Origin: Candidatus Rhodoferax mariagerensis
GTDB lineage: Bacteria > Pseudomonadota > Gammaproteobacteria > Burkholderiales > Burkholderiaceae_C
Direction: 5' to 3'
Assembly: GCA_016719055.1 (NCBI GenBank)
Contig: JADKAW010000044.1
Coordinates: forward strand, 124,001 to 188,000
DNA: 64,000 bases
The notes below the pieces were generated by a model. That model did not search any database. It was given only the letters and a program-made list of their open reading frames with translations, and was not told the DNA's origin. Made by a program: the position numbers and the translations under genes. Below, in pieces: positions 43,529 to 52,553 of this stretch; positions within the stretch are counted from its first letter, which is position 1, and every line of letters starts with the position of its first letter.

Positions 43529-45643
43529 ATGACCAACAACCCAGGGTTGCAAAGCGACCCCGTCACAGCGCTGCTGGCGGCTGTTCGGCAGGTGTTCCCC
43601 AACCGACCAGAGTTGGGTCGCCTGGATGCGATGAACGGCTATGTGCGCTTCTGGCAGAACCTGGTCACCGCCAGCGGGCTTGACGACATGGCCCTGGCAA
43701 AAAAGCTAGCGCCCGCGTTAGGGGTGGAATTCGCACAGGACTTGGAAGACGCGCAGTCGACCGCGCTCGCGTTGGTGCCGGCGCAGTTTTGCCAAAGTTA
43801 CAAGGTGTTGCCGCTGCGACTTGTGCAGCGCACCCTCGTGGTGGCCACCGCCAACCCGTTTGACGAAAGCATTGGCGAGAAATTGCGATTTTTGGTCAAC
43901 CGACCGGTGCAATGGGTGTTGGCCACGCCCGATGCCATCGAGATCGCAGCCACCGTGGCCTATGGTCGCGAAGCCATCCGCCAGGCCGGTGCCAGCGCCA
44001 GCGAGCTGGGGTTTTCGTCGGCCAGGGCCAATGAGAATTCCATTGTCACGCTGGGGCGGGCGATGCTGATCTCGGCCATCGATCAGCGGGCCTCTGACCT
44101 GCACATCCAGCCCTTTGTCGGCTCGGCGTCGGTGCGCATCCGGGTTGATGGCGCGTTGCGTCGGGTGGTGATGCTGCCCGACGCGGTGGCGGTCACGCTG
44201 ATTCGGCACTTCAAGGCCAAATGTGGCATGGACTCCACCAACAGCCTGATTCCGCAAGACGGGCGCATGACGCTGGTGCATCAAGACCGTGAGTTCGACA
44301 TGCGGGTGTCGGTACTGCCCGCCAGTCATGGCGAGCGGCTGGTGATCCGTTTTTTGGAGCAGGGGCGGGTGCGTCGCCTCAGTGGCGCGGGATTTTCTCT
44401 GGCCGCGCTGCAGACCCTGCGACGCGCCATTCGCCGCCCATCAGGGATGGTGATCTTGACCGGGCCTACCGGCTGCGGCAAAACCTCAACGCTGTACGGC
44501 ATGTTGTCCGAGCTCAACAGCCACTCGGTCAACATCATTACCGTTGAAAACCCGGTGGAGTACCGCATTCCTGGCATCTCGCAGGTCGAGGTCAACGAGA
44601 AGGCCGGGCGCGGCTTTGGCGTTGCCCTGCGCTCTATTCTGCGACAAGACCCTGATATTGTTCTGATCGGCGAGATTCGCGACGCAGAAACTGCTGAAAT
44701 TGCCGTCCAGGCCTCTCTGACCGGTCACTTGGTGCTATCAACCTTGCATACAAACGACGCGATGACGGCCATTCCGCGCTTGTTGGGCCTGGGCATTGAG
44801 CCGACAGTGCTGGCCGATGCCTTGGCCGCTGTGGCCGCACAGCGGCTGTGCCGAACGCTTTGCACCGAATGCCGCGCACCAGCAACCGCGCCGTATTCGC
44901 CCGAGGAACAGGCCTTTTTGACCACAACCCACAACCCGCCCCGTTACCGGCGGGTGGGTTGCAAGGTTTGCGACTACACCGGATTTTTTGGTCGCCTGCC
45001 CATTGTGGACATTGTCGAGATGACGCCTGCCTTGCGTGACGCGGTGGCGAGCGGGCAGGCACGGCTTTCTGAGTTGGACGCCCTGCGGGAGGGCGGCCTC
45101 AAGTCTCTGGCCGCCTCGGGCAGCCGCCGCATCATCTCTGGTGACACCACCGTGCATGAGGTGATGGATGCCGTTGGCCCCAGCTTCTGGCCAGAATTGG
45201 CTCGGCATTACGGCAGCACGTTCAAAATCGATATGCAAGACGCTTTCCCCGAGCCGATGACGCTGTCGCCGGCGGTCTTGTTGATGAGCGCCAGCCAAGC
45301 CCTCGCCGACACCTTGACCCAGTTGTTGGAGCCCCAGGGCTATCGACTGCTTAGGTCGTCCACCCGCGAGGTTGCGCGCGAACTGCTGGTGCAAGATGAG
45401 GAAATTGTGTTTATTGTGGGTGATATTGACGACCATGTGACGCTGGGCCAGGCTCAGGCCTGGTTTCTGGAAAACCGGTCCCAGATTGCCTGGGCGCGCT
45501 TGCCTTCGGCCGTTCTCGTTCCAAGCGCCTTGGCGGGCGAACAGGCCGCCCTGCGGGAATCCGGGGTGATGGCAACCATGTTTACCAAGCCCGTGGATAT
45601 GGCCGACCTGGTGGCGCATATCCGGCGCAGCAGAGCTTTTTAA
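43529..45643 (+). CDS. GspE/PilB-type secretion ATPase with C-terminal receiver-like domain
   Basis: Start 43529 has an AAGGAG site 5 bases upstream and gives 704 residues. The N-terminal N1-like domain (ALGVEFAQDLE, LPLRLVQRTLVVATANPFD) is followed by the ATPase: Walker A GPTGCGKTSTL near 311, Asp box, Walker B LIGEIRDAETAEIA near 378, and His box GHLVLSTLHTNDA. A tetracysteine zinc site lies at CRTLCTEC (about 440) and CKVC (about 476). Residues about 583-704 add a CheY-like fold ending FTKPVDMADLVAHI, but the acidic pair after the first strand is missing (VLLMSASQ). The enzyme should power pilin assembly. A PilC-type platform protein is not in the window. Confidence 0.88.
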   Translation: MTNNPGLQSDPVTALLAAVRQVFPNRPELGRLDAMNGYVRFWQNLVTASGLDDMALAKKLAPALGVEFAQDLEDAQSTALALVPAQFCQSYKVLPLRLVQRTLVVATANPFDESIGEKLRFLVNRPVQWVLATPDAIEIAATVAYGREAIRQAGASASELGFSSARANENSIVTLGRAMLISAIDQRASDLHIQPFVGSASVRIRVDGALRRVVMLPDAVAVTLIRHFKAKCGMDSTNSLIPQDGRMTLVHQDREFDMRVSVLPASHGERLVIRFLEQGRVRRLSGAGFSLAALQTLRRAIRRPSGMVILTGPTGCGKTSTLYGMLSELNSHSVNIITVENPVEYRIPGISQVEVNEKAGRGFGVALRSILRQDPDIVLIGEIRDAETAEIAVQASLTGHLVLSTLHTNDAMTAIPRLLGLGIEPTVLADALAAVAAQRLCRTLCTECRAPATAPYSPEEQAFLTTTHNPPRYRRVGCKVCDYTGFFGRLPIVDIVEMTPALRDAVASGQARLSELDALREGGLKSLAASGSRRIISGDTTVHEVMDAVGPSFWPELARHYGSTFKIDMQDAFPEPMTLSPAVLLMSASQALADTLTQLLEPQGYRLLRSSTREVARELLVQDEEIVFIVGDIDDHVTLGQAQAWFLENRSQIAWARLPSAVLVPSALAGEQAALRESGVMATMFTKPVDMADLVAHIRRSRAF

Positions 45644-45655
45644 CCTGGAGAAACT

Positions 45656-46123
45656 ATGAAAGTAAATGTGATCTCGGTCATTGTTGTGGGCATGGGCTTG
45701 TTGACTGCAAGCGCAGCCCAGGCCATCAACGCAAACTACGCCAAACAATTAGAGCGCTCGGGGTGCACCCAGGCCTCTGAACTACAAGGCTGCGACCTCA
45801 AGAAGTCCAAAGCCGAAAACGCCAAAGCTGGGTTTGTGACTGAAACCTCGCCAACCGCCATGGCGGCATCCAGCCAGACCCCTTACGCAGGCAGCTGGGT
45901 GGCCAAAAACGCAGAAGGCGGCACCGTGGCAACGATCCGGGTCAACGCCAAGGAGCAAGTCTGGGTCAACGACAAATCAGTCAAGGCCAAGCGCAGCGAC
46001 GGCGGGTTGATGTTCAAGGTTGGCACCATTCAGTTCTTCATTCAGGGTGACCGGCGGCTCAAAGACGAAGACTACTGGACTGACTTCGACGCCAAAACCA
46101 AGGGCCCCATCGTCGCCAAATGA
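45656..46123 (+). CDS. Secreted protein of pilus-like cluster, unknown function
   Basis: The 155-residue protein has a signal peptide (MKVNVISVIVVGMGLLTASAAQA), then two Cys (GCTQASELQGC) that could pair, and a C-terminal beta-rich part (GSWVAKNAEGGTVATIRV, GTIQFFIQGD). A GGAG site precedes the ATG, which lies 12 bp after the ATPase gene, so it belongs to the same transcript. No family recognised. Confidence 0.7.
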   Translation: MKVNVISVIVVGMGLLTASAAQAINANYAKQLERSGCTQASELQGCDLKKSKAENAKAGFVTETSPTAMAASSQTPYAGSWVAKNAEGGTVATIRVNAKEQVWVNDKSVKAKRSDGGLMFKVGTIQFFIQGDRRLKDEDYWTDFDAKTKGPIVAK

Positions 46124-46162
46124 CGCCAACGCATCAACCTTCCACCCACCTTTTTCGTTGAG

Positions 46163-46386
46163 AAGTTTCATCGGCAGAAGTACGCGGCTTAATTTTTCGG
46201 AGCATTCTGGTTGGTTCTTGGCGGTTGCGACAGCGCCGTCTTGGGTGCCTAAGTCGGCATTGGTCTGATGGGCGTGGTGCTGGCCTATGGCTCAACCATG
46301 CTGACCAGGCCTGCGCCATCGGGCACATCTCCGTTTGCCACCTCAACCCGGCGGTGTCTGTTGGGCTGTGGGTGGGTAACAAATAA
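46163..46386 (+). pseudogene. aqpZ: Aquaporin Z remnant (5' half)
   Basis: The plus strand reads KYAA, TAA, then FFGAFWLVLGGCDSAVLGA, TAA, VGIGLMGVVLAYGSTMLT. After a one-base loss it continues as AIGHISVCHLNPAVSVGLWVGN, the first half of AqpZ including the first NPA box. The stops are at 46190-46192 and 46250-46252. Nothing of the second repeat follows, so the gene is dead and truncated. An intact aquaporin gene lies at 52554, about 6 kb away, and is not identical to this remnant. Confidence 0.8.
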
Positions 46387-46394
46387 ATGGCGGA

Positions 46395-47933
46395 CTACTC
46401 CAACACAAAGGCCGGTTTGATTTGAGACAGGCAACTGCTGTCAGGTGTTTGATTGGGTTTGTTAAGGAAGGCGACAGCGATCTGGGACGAGCAGGAAGCC
46501 GCAGGTATGCCAGGTTTCAAGATCAACGAGATATGCCCCACCGCTGGAAAAGTATAGACATATGACGTTGTGAAGTTTTTGGCAACCGCTTCGCCATAGG
46601 GTTGGGGGGTTGCAGGATCGTAAGCGCCATTCAAAACCAGGACCGGAATATCCGGGTTTTCGTAGACAAAAGGTGGTTTAAGCTCAACCTTGAGAACATC
46701 GCATGCGTTGCGTACAACATCTGCTTCACGTTTGGCGAGCGCAAGCATTTGCGGATAGGGTGGCGGCAGTACCTCGGATGGGGTTACTCCAATTGATTTA
46801 GTCCTAGCACAAAGGACAGTGTGGTACATCTCTTTCGCGTTGCCAGGCTCTAAATCGCCTGACAGTGGCTCGGTAATCCAGCTAAAGTCGCCCCGACTCG
46901 CTGCTTTGATCAGCTTGGGCAGCCCATGCGCCTCTGTGGTGCGGTACAGAGTCGACAGGATGCCGTCCACAAAGCCATTTCCGTTTAGCTTGGCGGCAAA
47001 CGTTTGTTTGGTCGACGGTACGGTCAGGGTAACGTCAACGGGCTTCAGGTTCAGCTGATCAACAACTTTCAGAAATTTCTGCTCCAGACCGGGATAGGTT
47101 TGACTGCAGCGCAAATCTTGAGCGCAGTCGTTAAACACATTGCGCAAGGCATGGCTGATGGTGTGACTAAACCCCAGATTGAAGTCAATGTCCGGTCTGA
47201 CCACACCATCGAGGATTGCGCTGCGCAGCTTTGCCTTGTGCTTGCCAGACTGTGCCGAGACATATTGCCCCAACAAGGTGCCGTAAGAGCCACCATAGAA
47301 GTTGAATTGCTGGTAGCCCAAGGTTTCAGCCACAAAGTAGATATCGGCGGCATTTTCCCGGGTGTTAAAGGCACTGGGGTTGATTCCGGCGGCTTTAAAG
47401 CGTTCATTACACGCCTTGATCCAACCCGGATCAGTGGCTGCTTTTTCGCCTTTGGCGACTGCAACATTGTGCGCGTTGATTTCCGGACAAGACAGGAAGG
47501 GCTTGGAGTACCGAGTTCCCCGTTCTTCCACAAAGATCAAATCGCGTCCCTTCAAAATGTTGATCAAGCCGGGCGACTTCATTGGTAAGGCAAAGTTGAC
47601 AAACACGCCAATGGTTGTGTCCCCAGGACCACCCTGCTCAACAAACAGGGGGTCAGCCTCAGGCGTATTGCTCGAACTGCGCACGCGCACCACCGCAAGT
47701 TGGATGGTCGGGCCTTGTGGATACGCGCGCTGTGCGGGCACAGTGACGTAACCACAATCTGATTCGGCGGCAATGGTGTCGGCCACGTCGAAAGTCTTGC
47801 AGCTAACGGCTTGCCACGACCTACCAAAATCGGCTTGACTCGGTCTGGCTTGATACAAAGAACAAGCACTCGTGGCGACAGCGGCAACAATAAAAAGCAG
47901 GCTTTGGCAACAACGAATCAGGCGCATGTTCAT
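46395..47933 (-). CDS. TAP-type alpha/beta hydrolase (proteolytic lipoprotein)
   Basis: Start 47933 gives 512 residues. The N-terminus (MNMRLIRCCQSLLFIVAAVA) with TSAC around residue 23 suggests a lipoprotein or a cleaved secretory signal. The catalytic triad is visible as the nucleophile Ser in FYGGSYGTLLG, Asp in NGAYDPATP and His in PAVGHISL. VEQGGPGDTTI precedes the oxyanion region. The C-terminal TAP-like domain is typical of the Streptomyces tripeptidyl aminopeptidase group (S33), which releases short peptides outside the cytoplasm. Substrate not known. Confidence 0.85.
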   Translation of the reverse strand: MNMRLIRCCQSLLFIVAAVATSACSLYQARPSQADFGRSWQAVSCKTFDVADTIAAESDCGYVTVPAQRAYPQGPTIQLAVVRVRSSSNTPEADPLFVEQGGPGDTTIGVFVNFALPMKSPGLINILKGRDLIFVEERGTRYSKPFLSCPEINAHNVAVAKGEKAATDPGWIKACNERFKAAGINPSAFNTRENAADIYFVAETLGYQQFNFYGGSYGTLLGQYVSAQSGKHKAKLRSAILDGVVRPDIDFNLGFSHTISHALRNVFNDCAQDLRCSQTYPGLEQKFLKVVDQLNLKPVDVTLTVPSTKQTFAAKLNGNGFVDGILSTLYRTTEAHGLPKLIKAASRGDFSWITEPLSGDLEPGNAKEMYHTVLCARTKSIGVTPSEVLPPPYPQMLALAKREADVVRNACDVLKVELKPPFVYENPDIPVLVLNGAYDPATPQPYGEAVAKNFTTSYVYTFPAVGHISLILKPGIPAASCSSQIAVAFLNKPNQTPDSSCLSQIKPAFVLE

Positions 47934-48478
47934 GTGTATCCTTTCATCACACCCGTGTTCAGTCTCAATGGGGAGGCGCAATCTTACCTGCCAGCGTTTG
48001 TTGCCCAACCGAAAATTTATACGCTTTCATTGCACAGGTTGATCATCCATGCCAGCCTTTTCGTACACAAGAACGGCTGAGTTTGAGTAAGTCGGATGTC
48101 ATAATCTGCGCCAAAAATTGGCAAATTTTCATCAGGAGATCACTTTCAGCAATACCCAAAATGCTAGCCTATTCACCAGATTCACGGCGGCAGCACTGGC
48201 CGCGCCCCTCGCTTTAACAGGTGCTCCTACCTTTGCACGAAGCCAGTAGCACTCGTTTGAAAAGCGCAGGCCGAACCTGAAACTCAACACCGTCAAATCG
48301 ACCCTGTAACTTAACTTGAGAATCAAATACATGCATGAAGACCGCCGCCATAAGGGTTAAGACACCTGGTACGACTCGGACGCGCAAGGCCGTTGTCTGA
48401 TCAAGAGCGAATGAATGGGTTGTTGAGTGGTAACGCTTGGATTTGTCTGAATCATTATTTATTGGAGTACATCGAATC
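47934..48478. other. Intergenic region with a degraded exported-protein frame
   Basis: 545 bases without an intact gene. At 48147-48249 the plus strand reads SLFTRFTAAALAAPLALTG and APTFARSQ before a TAG, resembling a signal peptide and its cleavage site. Further in-frame stops follow. An AGGAG lies upstream, but the expected ATG is ATC. I read it as the start of a decayed exported protein of unknown kind. Confidence 0.4.
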
Positions 48479-50594
48479 ATGTCTATTGCCTATCGCCAAG
48501 TGAGGGGGTTGCCCCTCAAAGCCCTGAGCGCACTGCTGCTGGGCACGCCACTGCTGGCGTCCGCCGCAGAAGCCAGCAGCGCCCATCTCGCCACTGTGAT
48601 CGAGCGCCCCACCCGCGCCGCCTCGGTGCTGCCGGTGGGACCGCTGGGCTACTCCCCCAGCCACATGGACAAGTCGGTCAGCCCACGGAGCGACTTTTAT
48701 GCCTATGCCACCGGCAAATGGCTTAACGGCCTGACCATTCCGGACTCAGAAACCGACATCGGTGGCTTTGCATTGCTCAAAACTGCGTTAAAGCACCAGC
48801 TTCTCAGCATCACACTACGGGCCGGCCAGGGCGGACATGCCAAGGGCAGCCCGGAGCAGCAGGTAGGCGACTATTACCGCGCCGCCATGAACACCACGCG
48901 GCTGGATCAGCTGGGGCTAGAGCCCTTGAAGGCCGACCTGGCGCAGGCGCAGACGGCTGCTAGCCCACTGGAGCTGGCACGCTTGTCGGCCGAGCAGTTG
49001 AAAAAAGGTGGCGCGCCACTGGTGCTGACCTGGCCCGTCACCGACATCAAAGACAACACCCGCATGGTGTTGGCACTGATGCCCGGTGGCGCCCAACTGG
49101 AACAAACCCAGTACACCGACCCGGCCGCCCAGCGCATTCGCGACCTTTACGTCGACTACATCACCCGCATGCTGCGCCAGAGCGGTGAAAGCGCTGAGGT
49201 GGCCGCCCAACATGCCAAAACCATCCTCGCGATGGAAGCCGAGCTGATGGCACCCCGTTTGACACCCGTTGCAAGCGCGTGACCCGGCACGCACCTACAA
49301 CATCATGACCCTGGCCGAGGCGCAGGCGCTGATCCCGGCGGTGGATCTGGGCGAATTGCTCAAACAACTGAGCATCGACCCCGCATCGCGCATCCAGGTT
49401 CACGACCTTGAAGGCATCAAGACGCTCAACCGCCTGATCAGCACGCGCCCCAAAGAAGACCTGCAAACCCTGCTGCACTGGTCGGTTCTGTCGGCCAGCA
49501 CCGGCTTTCTTGGGCAGCCGTGGTACGGCATGGCCGACGAGTACCAGCGCCAGCGCGACCAACTGGTGCGATCCGAGCCGCGCGAGGAACAAACGGTGGA
49601 GGCCATCGCCACGCAGCTTTACCACCCCTTGTCGCTGCTCTATGTGAAAACCTATTTCCCCGAATCCACCCGCCGCGAGGTGACCGAAATGGTGGGGCAC
49701 ATCCGCGCGGAGTTTGAGCTGCGTCTGCGCACCAACCCCTGGCTGGACGAATCCACGCGCAAGGCGGCGCTGGAAAAGCTCTCGCGCGTGGACATCCAGG
49801 TAGGCTACCCCAAGACCTGGATCGACTTCAGCAGCATTGACATTCGCGCCGACGACCATCTGGGCAACAACCAGCGCATTGCGGGCTTCAGCCTGCAGCG
49901 TGAGTTGGCCAAATTGCCACTGCCGGTCAAAGTCGAGCGCTTCAACACCCCTGGAAAAACCACACCCATTGCGGTGAACGCGGCCTACAACCCGACCTAC
50001 AACGGCATCGATATCAACGCAGCCATTGTGCAGCCGCCGTTCTACACGCCTGGCGCAGACATTGCGGTGAATTACTGCACCATTGGCGCGGTGATTGGCC
50101 ATGAGCTGACCCACGGATTTGACAGCAACGGCAGCCGCTTTGATGCCATTGGCAACGTGCGCAATTGGTGGACACCCCATGCCAGTAATGAGTTCAAGCA
50201 GCGCACGCAGCTGTTGGTCAATCAGTTTGATGGCTACAAAGTGCTGCCTGACCTGGTTCAGAGCGGCAGTTTGACCTTGACCGAGAACACTGCAGACCTG
50301 GGCGGTATCACCCTGGCGCATGCTGCGCTAAACCGGGCGCTGAAGGGCAAACAACTGCCCAAGGTGGATGGCCTGACCACCGACCAGCGCTGCTTTGTGG
50401 CCTGGGCGCAACTGTGGACCTTCAAGGCGCGCGCAGAGCGCATTCGCCTGCTGGCGGCCACCGACTACCACGCGCTGGGTTTCCTGCGCGGCTTTGGGCC
50501 GCTGCGCAATATGGATGCATTTCACAAGGCGTTTGGCACCAGGCCGGGTGACCCGATGTGGCTGGAGCCGACAAAGCGTGCTCGCATCTGGTAA
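48479..50594 (+). pseudogene. M13-family metallopeptidase (PepO-like), frameshifted
   Basis: Two overlapping frames form one neprilysin-type peptidase. Frame one (48479-49282) has a signal peptide (to about SAAEA) and the N-terminal M13 domain (SDFYAYATGKWLN). It ends in LTPVASA and a stop. Frame two continues the family sequence as QARDPARTYNIMT. It carries NAAYNPTYNGI, the zinc motif IGHELTHGFD, the third ligand ENTADLGG and the C-terminal RARIW. One extra G at about 49270 explains the shift. Without it the protein would have about 704 residues. Either a recent pseudogene or an assembly error. Confidence 0.8.
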
Positions 50595-50707
50595 TAGCAG
50601 ACGTTAATTGATACCAAAGACATTGCTGCCAAAACCTGGCATCGTTCTGCGTATCGCACATTTCCCTCTTCACCGGCTGGTCGCGCTGGGTTTGGGGCTC
50701 AGATTGA

Positions 50708-50851
50708 CTGACCGGGGGCAGCTTTGGCGTGGAAGCGTCCATGGTTGCGCTCGTTATCGGTACTGCCGCTGGCGTGGTATTGCTGCTTTTTGCCGTCAGA
50801 CGGGGCAATGTCATCGTGCCATGCTGGAAGCGTAATCTTGACAAGGGGTAA
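50708..50851 (+). pseudogene. C-terminal scrap of a CPBP-like membrane protease
   Basis: The plus strand reads LTGGSFGVEASMVALVIG, then a hydrophobic run and RRGNVIVPCWKR before a stop. This tail (GG-x-FG-x-E-x-S then a final helix and PxWKR) resembles the C-terminus of CPBP/CAAX-type proteases. A TGA lies immediately upstream in frame and no catalytic motifs precede it. Two intact CPBP genes lie next to it on the other strand. Confidence 0.4.
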
Positions 50852-50893
50852 ATGTCGGCCCAACTGATGGACTGATTTCGGTGCCCGTCAGGT

Positions 50894-51688
50894 TCAAGCT
50901 GTGTTGGCCAAATCTGTAGTCAACGTTGTGCCATTTCGCACCTTGCGCAACAGGAATAGCCCATAAACACAGTTGGGCAACACCAGCAAAATAGGCAGCG
51001 CCCATGTCCAACCTTGACTAAAGTCCACCGCCTGCGTCGGCTTGCTGGCACCTGCCGACACCACAAACGTGCCAAGATCCCACAGCGCATGGTAAACAAT
51101 GGGCACCCAAAGAGATCCGGTCCGAATCAGTAGCGCGATCATGACCAGCCCGGTCATGAAGGCTGCCACAGACTGAACCACGGTTTCACCCAATTGCCCG
51201 GTGGTGAACACATTGAGAATATGTACCCCGCCGAACAGCAGTGAGGTGAGAAGGATGCTTGGCCACATCGGCAGGACGCTTCGCAGACCCTGAAACAGCG
51301 CACCACGAAACATCCATTCTTCTGACAGTCCGACTAGCAAGGTGTTGAGCAATACGAACAACACGGTTTGGCCCGGCGGAAAACCCGTCACAGCAGCCAG
51401 CAGCCCGAAAAGCAGCAGGTAAACCGCCGGAAACCAGAGCACTTTGAGTGAACTCACCGGGCGAGGTACCACAAATTTCAGATCGTGCCAACGCATCCAG
51501 ACCGTCGTCAATGCCAAAAGGCCGACCGCCATGACCAGGTTCCAGCTGATTCCGTGGGTGACGGTGTCCACCAGCGGCTTCTTGCTGCCGTCACTGGCCC
51601 AGCGCATGCCAAACAGAGTCAACAGCAACCACCCCACATAGGTGATCAGTACCATCGTCAGCCGTTTGAAACTTGGGTTAGTCATCAC
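50894..51688 (-). CDS. CPBP-family intramembrane metalloprotease (second of pair)
   Basis: The 264-residue polytopic protein has the CPBP/Abi motifs: LSEEWMFRGALFQ (EExxxR), FGGVHILN (FxxxH) and HALWDLG. The family includes type II CAAX prenyl proteases and bacteriocin-immunity proteins. The bacterial roles are mostly unknown. The ATG at 51688 overlaps the stop of the upstream CPBP gene as ATGA, so both are made together. Confidence 0.85.
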   Translation of the reverse strand: MMTNPSFKRLTMVLITYVGWLLLTLFGMRWASDGSKKPLVDTVTHGISWNLVMAVGLLALTTVWMRWHDLKFVVPRPVSSLKVLWFPAVYLLLFGLLAAVTGFPPGQTVLFVLLNTLLVGLSEEWMFRGALFQGLRSVLPMWPSILLTSLLFGGVHILNVFTTGQLGETVVQSVAAFMTGLVMIALLIRTGSLWVPIVYHALWDLGTFVVSAGASKPTQAVDFSQGWTWALPILLVLPNCVYGLFLLRKVRNGTTLTTDLANTA

Positions 51689-52494
51689 AATACAGTCCCC
51701 TTCAGAATGATGGGCTTGGACTCGCTGCGAACGAAAACAACAAGCGCGACGAGCGCCAATACCTGGATCACACCCGTCAGTACAAGTGAGGCCGTGGCAA
51801 TGGCCTCAGGCAGGTAGTCCTTGCTCAAAAATACCGAGATGTCCCATGCACCATGGGCGATCATGGCGGGGACAATCCATGCAAAACGCCGCCGAAACAA
51901 GTACAAAACGAATCCAGTCAACGCAGCAAGCACCAACTGGCCCAGCCCAAGCATGCCAACCCCCAAAAAGATGTTGGGAATGTGCAGCAACCCAAAGGCG
52001 ACGCAGGTCCACAACACAGCTTGACCTTCACTGCGGCTGTAGGTGCGCATCCCGCGTAAAAAAATCCCACGCAGCGCCATTTCCTCAGCGAATCCGACCC
52101 CGAGGCCAACGCCAGCGACCACCATCAGCAAATCAGTTGGCACCGCTGCCCATTGGATGTACACCAGCCGCAACAAAATGGTCGCAACAAACAAAATCAT
52201 CAAACTGGCATGCAAGCGGTTGGTCGGCAGTCTGAACGGGTCTCGCCACAGCGCGTCCCAGCGCGACCACCCCAAAAACAGCAGCAGCAGGGCACTGCCC
52301 GCGATAAGCGGGAGGAAAGCGGAGTGCAGTGCGTTGTTGGCGTTGGCAAACCAGTCCTGATAGGCAATCCCGCTGAATTGGGCGATGCCATAGAAAACGG
52401 CGGTGTAGGCAATCAGGCACAAAGTACCCGCTCCAACGCCGGGACGACAACGCAACATGGGTGCCTGCGACATCTGCTTGTTCGGCTGGGTCAT
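51685..52494 (-). CDS. CPBP-family intramembrane metalloprotease (first of pair)
   Basis: The 269-residue protein has about eight membrane segments and the motifs FAEEMALRGIFLRGM, VAFGLLHIPN and HGAWDIS, matching the Glu/Glu, His and Asp of CPBP proteases. It is the upstream partner of the overlapping CPBP gene and divergent from the intact aquaporin gene (59 bp gap). The two paralogues share motif order but are not close copies. Confidence 0.85.
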   Translation of the reverse strand: MTQPNKQMSQAPMLRCRPGVGAGTLCLIAYTAVFYGIAQFSGIAYQDWFANANNALHSAFLPLIAGSALLLLFLGWSRWDALWRDPFRLPTNRLHASLMILFVATILLRLVYIQWAAVPTDLLMVVAGVGLGVGFAEEMALRGIFLRGMRTYSRSEGQAVLWTCVAFGLLHIPNIFLGVGMLGLGQLVLAALTGFVLYLFRRRFAWIVPAMIAHGAWDISVFLSKDYLPEAIATASLVLTGVIQVLALVALVVFVRSESKPIILKGTVL

Positions 52495-52553
52495 ATTCGG
52501 TTCATGGATTTGTGGAAGAATTTAGGCCTTCAATTATCTCGGAGTGAAACGAC

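Noticed and set aside
44738..45748. 336-codon minus-strand frame over the secretion ATPase gene
   Set aside because: Antisense shadow of the zinc-binding and receiver-like regions. No start signal or domain.
48960..48995. CTAGCCC motif in the M13 gene as another repeat copy
   Set aside because: The base pattern 21 positions further on is CGGCC, not GCTAT, so the second end is absent.
49161..50321. 386-codon minus-strand frame over the M13 peptidase
   Set aside because: The plus strand carries the zinc motif and other M13 signatures, so the minus frame is a shadow.
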